From Leucobacter sp. UT-8R-CII-1-4 (lineage in GTDB: Bacteria > Actinomycetota > Actinomycetes > Actinomycetales > Microbacteriaceae): a stretch of 64,000 nt of DNA. The notes under the pieces are model-generated. The model saw only the letters and a program-made list of their open reading frames with translations. It did not search any database and had not been told where the DNA came from. The translations under genes were made by a program, and so were the position numbers. Position 1 is the stretch's first letter. Every line of letters begins with the position of its first letter. Shown piece after piece: positions 1 to 8,272 of the stretch. The stretch spans positions 496,001 through 560,000 of the forward strand of contig NZ_JASCRS010000001.1 in the NCBI RefSeq assembly GCF_030010235.1. The letters run 5' to 3'.

Positions 1-298
1 CATTTTCGACCACGTTAAACGAGGGCAACGGCCTCGGCACCTGAAAAGTACGGGCAATACCCGCGTGAGCTCTGCGATGCGGCTTCTGCTTCGTAATGTT
101 GTTGCCTGCGAAGTGAATTTCACCAGCCGTAAGCTGCAATGATCCGGCGATACAGCTCAACAGAGTTGTCTTGCCAGAGCCATTCGGCCCGACAAGCCCA
201 ACGATCTGACCAGAACGAACCTCAAAGTCAACGTTCTGCAGCGCCACAATGCCGCCAAAACGCTTCGTGATTCCGCGACACTCAAGAATCGTACTCAC
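1..298 (-). CDS. Branched-chain amino acid type ABC transporter ATPase (LivG-like), partial
   Basis: This is the N-terminal third of a LivG-type ATPase; the rest lies beyond the left edge. The visible protein has a Walker A motif GPNGSGKTT near residues 40-48 and the family's ARTFQVPRPL Q-loop region near the window edge. It would power import of a branched-chain amino acid or another small carboxylate through the LivH/LivM-like pore encoded just upstream. It starts with GTG, whose GTGA overlaps the stop of the LivM-like gene by 4 nt, so the genes are probably translationally coupled. The family assignment is firm; the substrate is unknown. Confidence 0.9.
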   Translation of the reverse strand, partial: MSTILECRGITKRFGGIVALQNVDFEVRSGQIVGLVGPNGSGKTTLLSCIAGSLQLTAGEIHFAGNNITKQKPHRRAHAGIARTFQVPRPLPSFNVVEN

Positions 299-1284
299 GC
301 TGCGACTCCTTCCTTGCGACGGGTTCGTTCTCGTAACCGCACAAAGAACCCCGAAATACCGTGCGGCATCACGATGATCACGATGATCAGCGCAAGACCA
401 ACCACAATCTGCGCCATATCTGCTGATCCGAGGCCAAGCAGCGTCTCACGCAGCACTACGACGACGACCGCGCCAATAACCGCGCCCCACCAGCGACCGA
501 TACCGCCGAGAATCACCATCATCAGCACAAAAAGCGGAATGTTGAGCGCGAACACAGAACCAACCTCGATGTACCCAAGGAACACCGCCTGCGGAGCGCC
601 GATGAGTCCAGCGAGCGCGCCGCTCGCGGCAAAGGCGAGGACTTTTTGCCGGTAAGTTGCGACACCAAGAGATTCGGCAACATGCTCATCGTCGCGGATC
701 GCCTGAAGCGCGGCACCCCAGCGAGTTTTCCAGGCGAGGATCGCCACAATCGCAGTGAACCCGGCGATCAATGTGGCAACGAGATACAGGTTCACGGTGC
801 TCGCACCGATCCAACTGCCCGCAACCAATTCACGCACGAAGACACCCGTGCCGCCATCGAGCCACTCAGTATTCGAAACGACGGTCATTGTAATAAACGC
901 GAGCGCAAGGGTGATGAGCCCGAAAAGGTCTCCGGCAAACCTTGGCGATGAGAACACCGCCAAGCCAACCACAAGAGCAAGCGCCCCAGCCGCCAGACCA
1001 GCTGCGAGCAGCGCCACACCAAACGGCATTCCGTTGATCTTCAACACTGCCGCGGCGATATAGGTACCAATGCCAAAAAAGACGCCGTGGCCAAAACTTG
1101 CGTAGCCCGAGTTCCCAGAGAACAGCGACCAGCTCATGGCAAGCACGATCCAGGTCATCAGCTGGAAAGCGAACGCAGCAACGTAACTATTTGGGAAAAC
1201 AAGAGCAAGCAACAGCAACACAACTGTGGCAACACCTGTGCCGATCAATTGGCGTTTGGTCGAACGATCAAGCAGTTTTCGCAT
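295..1284 (-). CDS. Branched-chain amino acid type ABC permease (LivM-like)
   Basis: A 329-residue hydrophobic permease with about nine or ten membrane segments and the LivM-typical sequences FSGNSGYASFGHG near residue 55 and ALQAIRDDEHVAESLG in the cytoplasmic coupling loop. It forms the inner-membrane channel together with the LivH-like protein, whose gene it overlaps by 17 nt. A strong ribosome site (GGGGGATCGCA) precedes the ATG. It belongs to an operon reading cyclase, binding protein, LivH, LivM, LivG. Some members of this transporter family move aromatic acids, amides or urea, so a branched-chain amino acid substrate should not be assumed. Confidence 0.9.
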   Translation of the reverse strand: MRKLLDRSTKRQLIGTGVATVVLLLLALVFPNSYVAAFAFQLMTWIVLAMSWSLFSGNSGYASFGHGVFFGIGTYIAAAVLKINGMPFGVALLAAGLAAGALALVVGLAVFSSPRFAGDLFGLITLALAFITMTVVSNTEWLDGGTGVFVRELVAGSWIGASTVNLYLVATLIAGFTAIVAILAWKTRWGAALQAIRDDEHVAESLGVATYRQKVLAFAASGALAGLIGAPQAVFLGYIEVGSVFALNIPLFVLMMVILGGIGRWWGAVIGAVVVVVLRETLLGLGSADMAQIVVGLALIIVIIVMPHGISGFFVRLRERTRRKEGVAA

Positions 1285-2194
1285 TGCGATCCCCCTTCTT
1301 GAGACGCTCGCGGATCACGCGCACAAGTGGCTGCAACGCGAGGAAAATAAACAACAAGCCAAACGACACTGCCGGCGCCCACTTCGGCGGGAACCAGAGC
1401 GACCACGCGTTTTGCGCCATCATCAACACGACCGCAGCGATCAGTGCACCAACAGGTCGGCCAAGCCCGCCAAGCAGGGCTGCCACGACAACAATGCCGA
1501 TCCAACTCATTGCAAGATGCGGCGAGAGCGGAGTTCGCATTGCCATAGCCATACCGGCCACCGCCGCCGTTGCTGCGGCAAGCCCCGAGACAACCAGGGT
1601 CACCGGCAAGATCTTCACACCAAAGACCTGAGCAACCTGGGCGTCTTGACGCATCGCCTGAAGTGCGCGGCCCCAGCGGGTGTACTTCAGCATCCACCAT
1701 GCAGCCAACACGAGAGTGAGCGAAAGCAGAAGCGCGATCAAGTCGACCGGCGACACAGCAAGGGAGCTTTCGCCACCAACAGGAATGCGGATGGGCTTTG
1801 TGAAATCATCTGTCAGCCACTTGCGCATGCTGAGTAGATCGGGAGTCCAGATTACCGAGATTGCGCTCTCTGCAACCAAGAAAAGTGCGAACGTTAACAG
1901 CAGCGAGGTAAAGGGTGAGGCCTTAATCACATAGAACAGCCACTGTGTGAGCACGCCGATAACGAACATCGCAGGCACAGTAATGAGCAACGTCAAAAAC
2001 GGGTTCATAAGCAGCCCAGTGACGAGCGAATAGGTGAGGTAGCCACTCAACAGGGTGAGTGAGAGATGAAAAAAGTCGGGCACTCCGAGGTGCCCCCATT
2101 TCATGGTGAGACCCAGAGCGACAAGGCCAAATAGGCTGCCGAGCAGCGCTCCGTTCAAGAGCGTCTGCACCAGGGCAAGAGACGCACCAGACAT
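1268..2194 (-). CDS. Branched-chain amino acid type ABC permease (LivH-like)
   Basis: A 308-residue permease with about eight hydrophobic helices. The N-terminal MSGASLALVQTLLNGALLGS and the coupling-loop stretch ALQAMRQDAQVAQVFGV are typical of LivH proteins. The start at 2194 is preferred because GGAG lies 5 nt upstream; the longer reading adds a charged leader without a ribosome site. It pairs with the LivM-like permease (17-nt overlap). A stable hairpin separates it from the binding-protein gene, an arrangement that commonly lets the binding protein be made in excess over the membrane parts. Confidence 0.9.
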   Translation of the reverse strand: MSGASLALVQTLLNGALLGSLFGLVALGLTMKWGHLGVPDFFHLSLTLLSGYLTYSLVTGLLMNPFLTLLITVPAMFVIGVLTQWLFYVIKASPFTSLLLTFALFLVAESAISVIWTPDLLSMRKWLTDDFTKPIRIPVGGESSLAVSPVDLIALLLSLTLVLAAWWMLKYTRWGRALQAMRQDAQVAQVFGVKILPVTLVVSGLAAATAAVAGMAMAMRTPLSPHLAMSWIGIVVVAALLGGLGRPVGALIAAVVLMMAQNAWSLWFPPKWAPAVSFGLLFIFLALQPLVRVIRERLKKGDRNAKTA

Positions 2195-2220
2195 TAATTC
2201 TCCAATTCCAAGCGGGAGGC

Positions 2221-2255
2221 GAGGGTGGCGGTGCGCGATGCCCGCCGCCACCCTC
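2221..2255 (-). terminator. Intercistronic hairpin between binding protein and LivH
   Basis: Perfect 11-bp inverted repeat, GAGGGTGGCGG (2221-2231) against CCGCCACCCTC (2245-2255), with a 13-nt loop and no U-run. It lies inside the transporter operon just after the binding-protein stop. I read it as a partial terminator or 3'-end stabiliser that sets higher binding-protein than permease levels. Confidence 0.6.
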
Positions 2256-2267
2256 ACACGTTCGCGA

Positions 2268-3572
2268 CTAGTTCACGCGGATTTCGGCACCTGCGACATC
2301 AGCTGGCCAAACCAGCGTGCGCTTGCCGTCTTGAATCTGAGCAACGCGGTTCACGTCAGAACCGTATCCGTTGAAGCCATCAAAGTTGATGGTGCCACCG
2401 AGGGTGTCAACGCTATTCGCGTTGAGCCACTCAATGATCTTGGCGTTGTCGGGGCCAACCTCGTTCACAGCGGTGAGCAGAATCTGCCACATGCCGAAGC
2501 CCGCTGCTGCCTGCGTTTCAATGACTGGTAGAAGATCGCGTTCCTTCGCCAGCTTCTGGTAGCTCGCAGTGAAGTACTTTGCGATATCGGTCTCATTCAA
2601 CGGAGCATTATCTTCGTACACTGACGACACTAAGATGCCCTCACTTGATGCACCGAGCGAGGCCACGGCAGCTGGTCCTGAGAGCGAAGCGAACAGGTTC
2701 TTCGGTTCGTACCCGAGCGAGTCGAAAGCAAGCTGGAAGTTAGAAACGTCAAGACCGATTGCGCCGAGCCAGACGAGGTCGGCATCGGCAGCCACCATGC
2801 GGGTAGCAATCGAGCTGAAATCTGTCGTGCCCATCTCGTATTCGATGTCGTCAACAACTTCAATACCGGCTGCCGCAAACGCCTTCTTCTGCGCTGAAGC
2901 GAAGCTCAGTGCCGTTGGGAACTTCTGGGTCGCCATGAAGACGGTCTTAGGTGCATTGCCCGAAGACTCTAGAGCTTCAATGAGCAGCTCTGAAGTTGGC
3001 AGCCACATATCGGTTGAGGCGCCACCACCAATCTGCCATGACGGGAAGTGGTTGTCACCGATGAGCGATTCTGGTGCACCGTTGGTTGCGGTTGGGTACG
3101 CGTATCCAGCTGCGCTTACCGGACCGGCACCGGCGAGCACGTTTGCGCCTGCGTAAGGGCCGACGACCAGGTCGACACCCTCTGAGAGCAGACGTTCGTA
3201 GTTGCTGGTTACCTGCGCCGGTGTCGACTGGTCATCAAGCACCTTGTATTCGATCGGGCGGCCGTCGATACCGCCGCACGCGTTCACCCAATCGACAACA
3301 ATCTCGCCAACCGCTTCGTGGACGACACCGGTGCCGCCGAGCGGCCCGGTGAGCGACATTGAGCCACCAACAACGATGGGGTCACCGCTCAGTTCGCCGC
3401 CCTCGTTGCACTCCATGTTGGAAACCGGCGCAACCAGCTTCGCATTTTCGGCGCTTGTCTCTTCGTTTGCGCCCGCGTTTGGATCTGAAACTCCGCCGCA
3501 CGCACTCAGCGTGAGTGCCGTGACAGCGGCGAGGGCGACGATCCCTGATGCCTTAAAAGTGGAATTCTTCAT
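2268..3572 (-). CDS. Branched-chain amino acid type ABC substrate-binding lipoprotein
   Basis: A 434-residue periplasmic-binding-protein-like receptor of the Leu/Ile/Val (Peripla_BP_6) class. It has a lipoprotein signal peptide ending LTLSACGG, so the mature protein would be lipid-anchored outside the membrane. The sequences GDPIVVGGSMSLTGPLGGTG and VDLVVGPYAGANVLA match the ligand-pocket region of the family. The start at 3572 has TCAGGAG 7 nt upstream; a longer open frame lacks a signal peptide at its start and is rejected. It captures the substrate for the LivHM-type channel. Substrate unknown; the link to a cyclase and a keto-acid cleavage enzyme suggests a carboxylate. Confidence 0.9.
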   Translation of the reverse strand: MKNSTFKASGIVALAAVTALTLSACGGVSDPNAGANEETSAENAKLVAPVSNMECNEGGELSGDPIVVGGSMSLTGPLGGTGVVHEAVGEIVVDWVNACGGIDGRPIEYKVLDDQSTPAQVTSNYERLLSEGVDLVVGPYAGANVLAGAGPVSAAGYAYPTATNGAPESLIGDNHFPSWQIGGGASTDMWLPTSELLIEALESSGNAPKTVFMATQKFPTALSFASAQKKAFAAAGIEVVDDIEYEMGTTDFSSIATRMVAADADLVWLGAIGLDVSNFQLAFDSLGYEPKNLFASLSGPAAVASLGASSEGILVSSVYEDNAPLNETDIAKYFTASYQKLAKERDLLPVIETQAAAGFGMWQILLTAVNEVGPDNAKIIEWLNANSVDTLGGTINFDGFNGYGSDVNRVAQIQDGKRTLVWPADVAGAEIRVN

Positions 3573-3691
3573 TGAATTTTCTCCTGACTGAAATGAACAA
3601 AAAGAGCAGTGCCTCAAGGTTCAGGAATCAGCTGTTGCCAGCCGCTTCGTCCTTGAAACGGTTGATGCAGAGCGCTCTGCCGAGCGCGGTC

Positions 3692-4465
3692 TTAGTCGTG
3701 CAGAATCGCGACGACCCGAGTCCAGCCGGCCGAGGCCGCCTCGATCTTCACTGGGAAACACACAATGTCGAATCCACTCGCGGGCAGGCTTTCAAGATTG
3801 TGCAGCTTTTCGATGTGGCAGTAGCCGATCTCGCGGCCAGCGCGGTGCCCTTCCCAGATGATTGAGGCGTCGTGATCGCGCTCGTATCGCTCCGCGGTGT
3901 AGGTGAAGGGGGCGTCCCAGCTCCACGCGTCGGTACCAGTGACTCGCACTCCTTGTCGAAGCAAGTGCAGTGTGGCTTCGCGACCCATCCCGACACCGCG
4001 TGCCAGGTAGTCGTCTTCGCCGTAGCGCACTCCGGCTGCGGTATTTACCACGACGATGTCTAGTGGTTCCAGCTTGTGACCGATTCGCTCAAGCTCGCGG
4101 TCTACGTCTTCCGGTGTGATCACGTATCCGTCTGGCAGGTTGCGAAAGTCAAGCTTCACTCCGCGCTGGTAGCACCATTCGAGGGGGACCTCGTCGATGG
4201 TGAGCGCGCGTTCTCCACCGTCCATCGTTGAGGCGAAGTGGTAAGGCGCATCGAGGTGTGTGCCTGCGTGGGTAGTGAGGTTTACTCGCTCAATTGCCCA
4301 GCCCTCTTGGTCGGGCAAATCTTCCTTGGTGGCACCCGGGAAAAACTGCAGCATGTCGTCGCGAGTTTGGGTGTGATCGAAGTACTCGATCGCTGGGGTG
4401 TGCCCCGGAGGATCGGACTTGATTCCGTTCTTCAGCGGAACAGAGAGGTCCACAATACGGCGCAT
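3692..4465 (-). CDS. Cyclase family protein (kynurenine-formamidase-like hydrolase)
   Basis: A 257-residue protein of the cyclase family (Pfam Cyclase, which includes bacterial kynurenine formamidase and isatin hydrolase). The metal-binding signature HAGTHLDAPYHF is intact, giving H66, H70, D72 and H76. The C-terminal EKLHNLESLP motif is also typical. Such enzymes hydrolyse amide or lactam bonds with Zn or Mn. It is the first gene of the importer operon and is preceded by AAGGAG at a good distance. A palindromic operator lies 23 bp upstream of its start and is shared with the divergent TetR gene. The actual substrate is unknown. Confidence 0.85.
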   Translation of the reverse strand: MRRIVDLSVPLKNGIKSDPPGHTPAIEYFDHTQTRDDMLQFFPGATKEDLPDQEGWAIERVNLTTHAGTHLDAPYHFASTMDGGERALTIDEVPLEWCYQRGVKLDFRNLPDGYVITPEDVDRELERIGHKLEPLDIVVVNTAAGVRYGEDDYLARGVGMGREATLHLLRQGVRVTGTDAWSWDAPFTYTAERYERDHDASIIWEGHRAGREIGYCHIEKLHNLESLPASGFDIVCFPVKIEAASAGWTRVVAILHD

Positions 4466-4487
4466 GAACTGAACTCCTTTGGTCAGA

Positions 4488-4503
4488 CTGTACGCTTGTA
4501 CAG
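4488..4503. promoter_or_regulatory. TetR-type operator, divergent cyclase/tetR promoter region
   Basis: Inverted repeat CTGTAC-GCTT-GTACAG, 6-bp arms around a 4-bp centre. It sits in the 94-bp gap between the divergent cyclase and TetR genes. The same arms and spacing recur at 6071-6086 before the keto-acid cleavage enzyme gene, and flanking bases agree too (AGACTGTACG on one side, CTTT on the other). The best inference is that the neighbouring TetR protein binds both sites, represses the importer operon and controls itself. Confidence 0.75.
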
Positions 4504-4559
4504 GCTTTGGACTAGATACTACGATGGTCACAATTCCGTGTCAAGAATTCGGAGAACAC

Positions 4560-5177
4560 ATGACCAGCACCACAATTTCTCGCAGGGAACGCATCTTGCG
4601 GACCGCCGAAAAGATGTTCGCGGATCATGGCTTTGAAGCGGTGGGCATGCGAGAAATTGCCTCGGCAGCCGAGGTCTCGGTTGCACTACTCACCTATCAC
4701 TTTGAGACAAAAGAGAACCTGTACCAGTCGATCTTCGCTGAGCGACAATCGGTTCTTGAGGCTCGAATCGAACAGCTTCGGGCGATCCCAGAACACGCAC
4801 CAAATCGACTCGAACTCATCATTGATGCGTTCGTAGACGAGCAGATGCGCATTCGCGCCACACCCGACGGGCTCGCTTTTGCCCGACTGCTAGCGCGCGA
4901 AGCAACAGATCTATCGGCCGAGACCAGAACCATTCTGAGCGGCCAATACGACCCGTTCGCACGAGAATTCATCGCCGAGCTCAGCAAAGAACGGCCCGAC
5001 CTTGACCCCGAAGTGATCCCCTGGCACTACCTTTTCGCGGTTGGCGCGATCAGCATGAGCGCTCTCGACAAGCGAGTTTCGCGACTTGGCGGCGACCCCG
5101 ACATTCCGGTCGCAGAAAAGTCGGCAATCTTGAAGAGCTTCTTGCTTGCCGCCTTTCGCAAGGATCCGTCGAACTGA
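4560..5177 (+). CDS. TetR family transcriptional regulator
   Basis: A 205-residue TetR-family regulator. Residues 5-60 form the helix-turn-helix domain (ERILRTAEKMFADHGFEAVGMREIA, then VALLTYHFETKENLY); the C-terminal half is the ligand-binding and dimerisation domain. The start at 4560 follows GGAG by 6 nt and gives the usual short N-terminus. It is divergent from the cyclase/importer operon and convergent with the keto-acid cleavage enzyme gene. Two identical-arm palindromes flank this locus, so I infer it as the local repressor. The inducer is probably the imported compound or a CoA-free acid derived from it. Confidence 0.88.
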   Translation: MTSTTISRRERILRTAEKMFADHGFEAVGMREIASAAEVSVALLTYHFETKENLYQSIFAERQSVLEARIEQLRAIPEHAPNRLELIIDAFVDEQMRIRATPDGLAFARLLAREATDLSAETRTILSGQYDPFAREFIAELSKERPDLDPEVIPWHYLFAVGAISMSALDKRVSRLGGDPDIPVAEKSAILKSFLLAAFRKDPSN

Positions 5178-5215
5178 TGTGTGGTGCGCTGCCGACTCGA
5201 GAAGCGCACCACACA
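5178..5215. terminator. Bidirectional terminator between tetR and the BKACE gene
   Basis: Perfect 13-bp inverted repeat TGTGTGGTGCGCT (5178-5190) with AGCGCACCACACA (5203-5215), loop 12 nt. It begins right after the tetR stop and ends six bases before the convergent gene's stop, so it can serve both transcripts. Confidence 0.8.
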
Positions 5216-5221
5216 ATCCAA

Positions 5222-6034
5222 CTATCGCGAAAGCTGAAGGAGCTGTCGGGTCTGATCGACCGTAGCGAGTTCGCGATCCAGGTCGCGAACTAGGTTTACA
5301 GCGCGTGCAACCAGCGGATCGTTGCCCGGCGCTGGGCGCCCTCGTCCGAGGTAGAGCGCATCTTCCATGCCCGCGCGAGCGTTTCCGCCGAGCGCAAGAC
5401 CAATAGCAGTCAGCTCAAGATTTGGCCGGCCAATCGCAATCACCTGCCACACGCAGCCCTCTGGCAAACGGTTGACCATGGTGATCAAGTTTTCTGGGGT
5501 TGCCGCCATGCCGCCCTGCACACCCATCACAATGCTGAACTGCAGCGGCTCAGGCAGAATTCCCTCATCACGCATGCGCAGGCACTCTTCGAGGTGCCCG
5601 GTGTCGTAAATCTCAAGCTCTGGCTTTACACCGAGCTCGACCATTCGGCGAGCAAGCTCTCGCACCTTGTTTGGTGGGTTGAGGAACTCACCGGGTCCGA
5701 ATGTCATCGAGCAGGGGTTGAGGGTCGCCATTGCCGGCTTCAGCTCCACAAGGGCCGCGCGATCCTCGAAACTCACCCCGATTCCAACACCGGTCGAAAG
5801 CTGAATCAGGATCGGGCATTGATCTTCGATGCGCGCAACGACATCGCGCGCAATGTTCAGGTCTGCGGTGGGGCGCTGCTGTTCGTCGCGCAGATGAATG
5901 TGCGCGACGCTCGCGCCAAGATCATACGCGCTCTTCACCGCTGCGGCGATTTCGGCGGGAGTGGTTGGCAGGTTTGGGTTGTCTGCTTTGGTAGCCACAG
6001 GCCCCGTGGGGGCAACCGTCACGACGACACTCAT
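5222..6034 (-). CDS. Beta-keto acid cleavage enzyme family protein (BKACE, DUF849)
   Basis: A 270-residue BKACE-family TIM barrel. The metal-binding HIHLRDE motif (H45, H47), the STGVG loop and GVQGGMAATPENL are characteristic. Known members are Zn enzymes that exchange a beta-keto acid and acetyl-CoA for acetoacetate and a new CoA ester, for example in lysine fermentation or carnitine breakdown. The start at 6034 has GAAGGA just upstream. A copy of the CTGTAC-N4-GTACAG operator lies 37 bp before it, tying it to the TetR/importer locus. A catabolic role for the imported compound is likely; the precise keto acid is not deducible. Confidence 0.85.
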   Translation of the reverse strand: MSVVVTVAPTGPVATKADNPNLPTTPAEIAAAVKSAYDLGASVAHIHLRDEQQRPTADLNIARDVVARIEDQCPILIQLSTGVGIGVSFEDRAALVELKPAMATLNPCSMTFGPGEFLNPPNKVRELARRMVELGVKPELEIYDTGHLEECLRMRDEGILPEPLQFSIVMGVQGGMAATPENLITMVNRLPEGCVWQVIAIGRPNLELTAIGLALGGNARAGMEDALYLGRGRPAPGNDPLVARAVNLVRDLDRELATVDQTRQLLQLSR

Positions 6035-6070
6035 AGTTCCTTCTTTCACTAACGACTCTGTTCGTGAAAG

Positions 6071-6086
6071 CTGTACGATCGTACAG
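6071..6086. promoter_or_regulatory. TetR-type operator upstream of the BKACE gene
   Basis: Perfect 16-bp palindrome CTGTACGATCGTACAG. On the minus strand it contains TACGAT, a plausible -10 element for the BKACE gene, so protein bound here would block transcription. It matches the operator at 4488-4503 in arms and spacing. Confidence 0.78.
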
Positions 6087-6269
6087 TCTTTCTGTTTTTA
6101 GCCTAAGCTCAGCCAACCGGATTGTCAACGCGACAGCCATCCTGGCCACGGCTACCCACTGTTTACTGCACACGACCACCGCGCTCAGCTAGCGCACTGC
6201 CCGCTCCCAGCGAGTTCATGGTCTCGTTGCCCATGCTTAAAACGTCAACAAATTTTTCTGGGAGCTCAC

Positions 6270-6998
6270 ATGCGAAAGAGCGCAAAGACGCTCATCATCA
6301 CCGCGGTCTGCGTCACCGCGGTCGGCGCGTTGGCTGCTATTGCAGCCCCGGTTATCTACCGCGACTTCATCGCTGCACCGGCAGCCGATGCGCCACGACT
6401 CAGCGCCGATGACTCCGCACTGCAGCCGGCAGCCGGCGAACCGCTAGATCCTGCAGATTTCACAGGCGAGTGGACGATTGGCGCAGGATCCTTCGCAGGA
6501 TACCGAGTCGACGAAGTGCTCAATGGCACAGCCGTCACCGTGACCGGCCGCACCGAAGCCATCACCGGCACACTTGCTATCGACGCACTCAGCCTCCACG
6601 AGGCAAACTTTTCAGTCGATGTCTCCTCAATCGAAACCGACAACTCGCAACGAGACAACTACTTCAGAACCCAGGTTGCGCACACAGATGCCCACCCGAG
6701 CGCGACATTCGTGCTCAGCTCACCCGTAACAGTGCCAGCGATGCCCCTCTCAGGCGAAGTCATCAACCAAGAATTCACCGGCAATCTCACGATTAACGGG
6801 GTCACCAAAGAGGTGAAATTTAGTGCACAACTTCGAGCCAACGCGCCCTACGCCGACCAGCCAGCAAGCGCCGAAGTCTCAGGTCAGATACCAATCGTGT
6901 TTTCAGATTTTGGCATGACCGCTCCCGAGCTCGGCTTCGTATCGGTCGAACAGACAGGAATCATCGAATTCAGCTTGAGCGCACAGCCGAGCCAGTAA
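6270..6998 (+). CDS. YceI family protein, membrane-anchored
   Basis: A 242-residue protein with a positively charged N-terminus and one hydrophobic segment (residues 6-28), then a linker and a YceI-like lipocalin fold from about residue 68. Diagnostic pieces are WTIGAGSFAGYRVDEV, VTGRTEAITGTL, HPSATFVLSS and the terminal VEQTGIIEFSL. YceI proteins bind long isoprenoid or fatty chains. GGGAGC 5 nt before the ATG supports the start. It stands alone between the BKACE promoter and rimK. The ligand is unknown; a role at the outer face of the membrane is inferred from the anchor. Confidence 0.85.
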   Translation: MRKSAKTLIITAVCVTAVGALAAIAAPVIYRDFIAAPAADAPRLSADDSALQPAAGEPLDPADFTGEWTIGAGSFAGYRVDEVLNGTAVTVTGRTEAITGTLAIDALSLHEANFSVDVSSIETDNSQRDNYFRTQVAHTDAHPSATFVLSSPVTVPAMPLSGEVINQEFTGNLTINGVTKEVKFSAQLRANAPYADQPASAEVSGQIPIVFSDFGMTAPELGFVSVEQTGIIEFSLSAQPSQ

Positions 6999-7048
6999 GA
7001 CCTAAACACGACTCCACACCCAAAAGCGTCTCGAAACTCAGAAACGGC

Positions 7049-8248
7049 TTAGCTCTCCGAAGCGAGATCTCGAGCTTCCTGCGGCAGCTTGCGCACCCGA
7101 GCACGACGTCTCGGCCGATCAGGAATCATGGAGCGCATCTCTTCAAGCTTGCCAAAGCAGAGCAGACGATCCTCAGGTTCAAGCACCACGTGCTTTCTCG
7201 GGTTAGGAATCACCTGCACGCCACGGTGCAGAGTGAGCACGGTAATGTCGCGATCCCAGAGACCCAAGTCACCAAGCTTTTTGCCAACATGCTCGGCTCC
7301 CGCGTGCATGAATAGCTCGGCGACACCGTAACCGGTGGAAACACTCAAACGCTGCCGCACATCAATCTCGGGGAACGCCACCTGGTTCGCGATATAGTCG
7401 ATGATCGCACCGGCAACGTCAAGGCCCGTCGCCTGCTCAATGCCCTGCAACCCTGGCGAAGAATTAACCTCCATCACCAGCGGACCTTCGTCACCCTCAA
7501 GCATGTCAACACCGGCAACGCGAAGACCCATGATCTGCGCCGCGCGCACCGCGGTCTGCTCGTATGCCGCATCAAGTTGGACCGCTTCGACGCTGCCGCC
7601 GCGATGAACGTTTGAACGGAACTCGTCGCCGCTTGCTTGGCGGCGCATAGCAGCAACCACACGATCCCCCACCACAAGCGCACGAATATCTTTGCCCCGG
7701 CTCTCAGACACAAAACGCTGGATCAGCACGTTCTGTCTCGTTGAGTGCAGCGTCTCAATAATGGCCTCGGCGACCTTCACCTCTGGTGCCAGGATCACGC
7801 CGATACCCTGAGTGCCCTCAAGCAACTTGATAACCACGGGCGCCCCGCCAACGCTTTCAATAGCTGGCCGAACATCGGCACGGTTTCGCACGAATGCGGT
7901 TGCCGGCATATCAATGTTGTGACGCGACAAAATCTGAATCGCACGCAGCTTGTCGCGAGCATTTGAAATGCCATTTGCCGTATTCGGCGTGTACACATCC
8001 ATCTGCTCAAACTGACGCACCACAGCGGTACCAAAATAGGTGATCGAATTACCGATACGCGGCAGAATCGCATCGTAATCGCTCAGCTGTTTGCCACGGA
8101 AACGCAGGTCAGGCTCGTCGCCAGCAAGGTCAATTGCGAAGCGCAAGGTATTCAAAACAAGCGCCTTATGACCGCGCTGCTCTGCCGCAGCTTTGAGTCG
8201 CTGCGTCGAATACGCCTGAGGGGCGCGTGAAAGAATCGCCAATTTCAC
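7049..8248 (-). CDS. rimK: RimK-type ATP-grasp glutamate ligase with C-terminal RCK_C domain
   Basis: A 399-residue protein. Residues 1-290 are a complete RimK/LysX-type ATP-grasp ligase: VKLAILSRAPQAYSTQRL N-terminus, GTQGIGV lid near 146, and VMEVNSSPGLQGIE near 258-271 for Mg-ATP binding. RimK proteins add glutamates to the C-terminus of ribosomal protein S6 or to related acceptors. Unusually, residues about 301-375 form an extra domain resembling RCK_C/TrkA_C, a ligand-binding module of potassium channels and transporters. The GTG start at 8248 gives the canonical N-terminus. It is divergent from rimB with only 24 bp between start codons, so promoters must overlap or lie inside the genes. 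Confidence 0.85.
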   Translation of the reverse strand: MKLAILSRAPQAYSTQRLKAAAEQRGHKALVLNTLRFAIDLAGDEPDLRFRGKQLSDYDAILPRIGNSITYFGTAVVRQFEQMDVYTPNTANGISNARDKLRAIQILSRHNIDMPATAFVRNRADVRPAIESVGGAPVVIKLLEGTQGIGVILAPEVKVAEAIIETLHSTRQNVLIQRFVSESRGKDIRALVVGDRVVAAMRRQASGDEFRSNVHRGGSVEAVQLDAAYEQTAVRAAQIMGLRVAGVDMLEGDEGPLVMEVNSSPGLQGIEQATGLDVAGAIIDYIANQVAFPEIDVRQRLSVSTGYGVAELFMHAGAEHVGKKLGDLGLWDRDITVLTLHRGVQVIPNPRKHVVLEPEDRLLCFGKLEEMRSMIPDRPRRRARVRKLPQEARDLASES

Positions 8249-8272
8249 GAGGATACCTGCCAAGATAGAAGC

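Noticed and set aside
6094..6106. TTAGCCTAA-like partial iron box upstream of the BKACE gene
   Set aside because: Only half of a DtxR/IdeR site matches and it has no symmetric partner.
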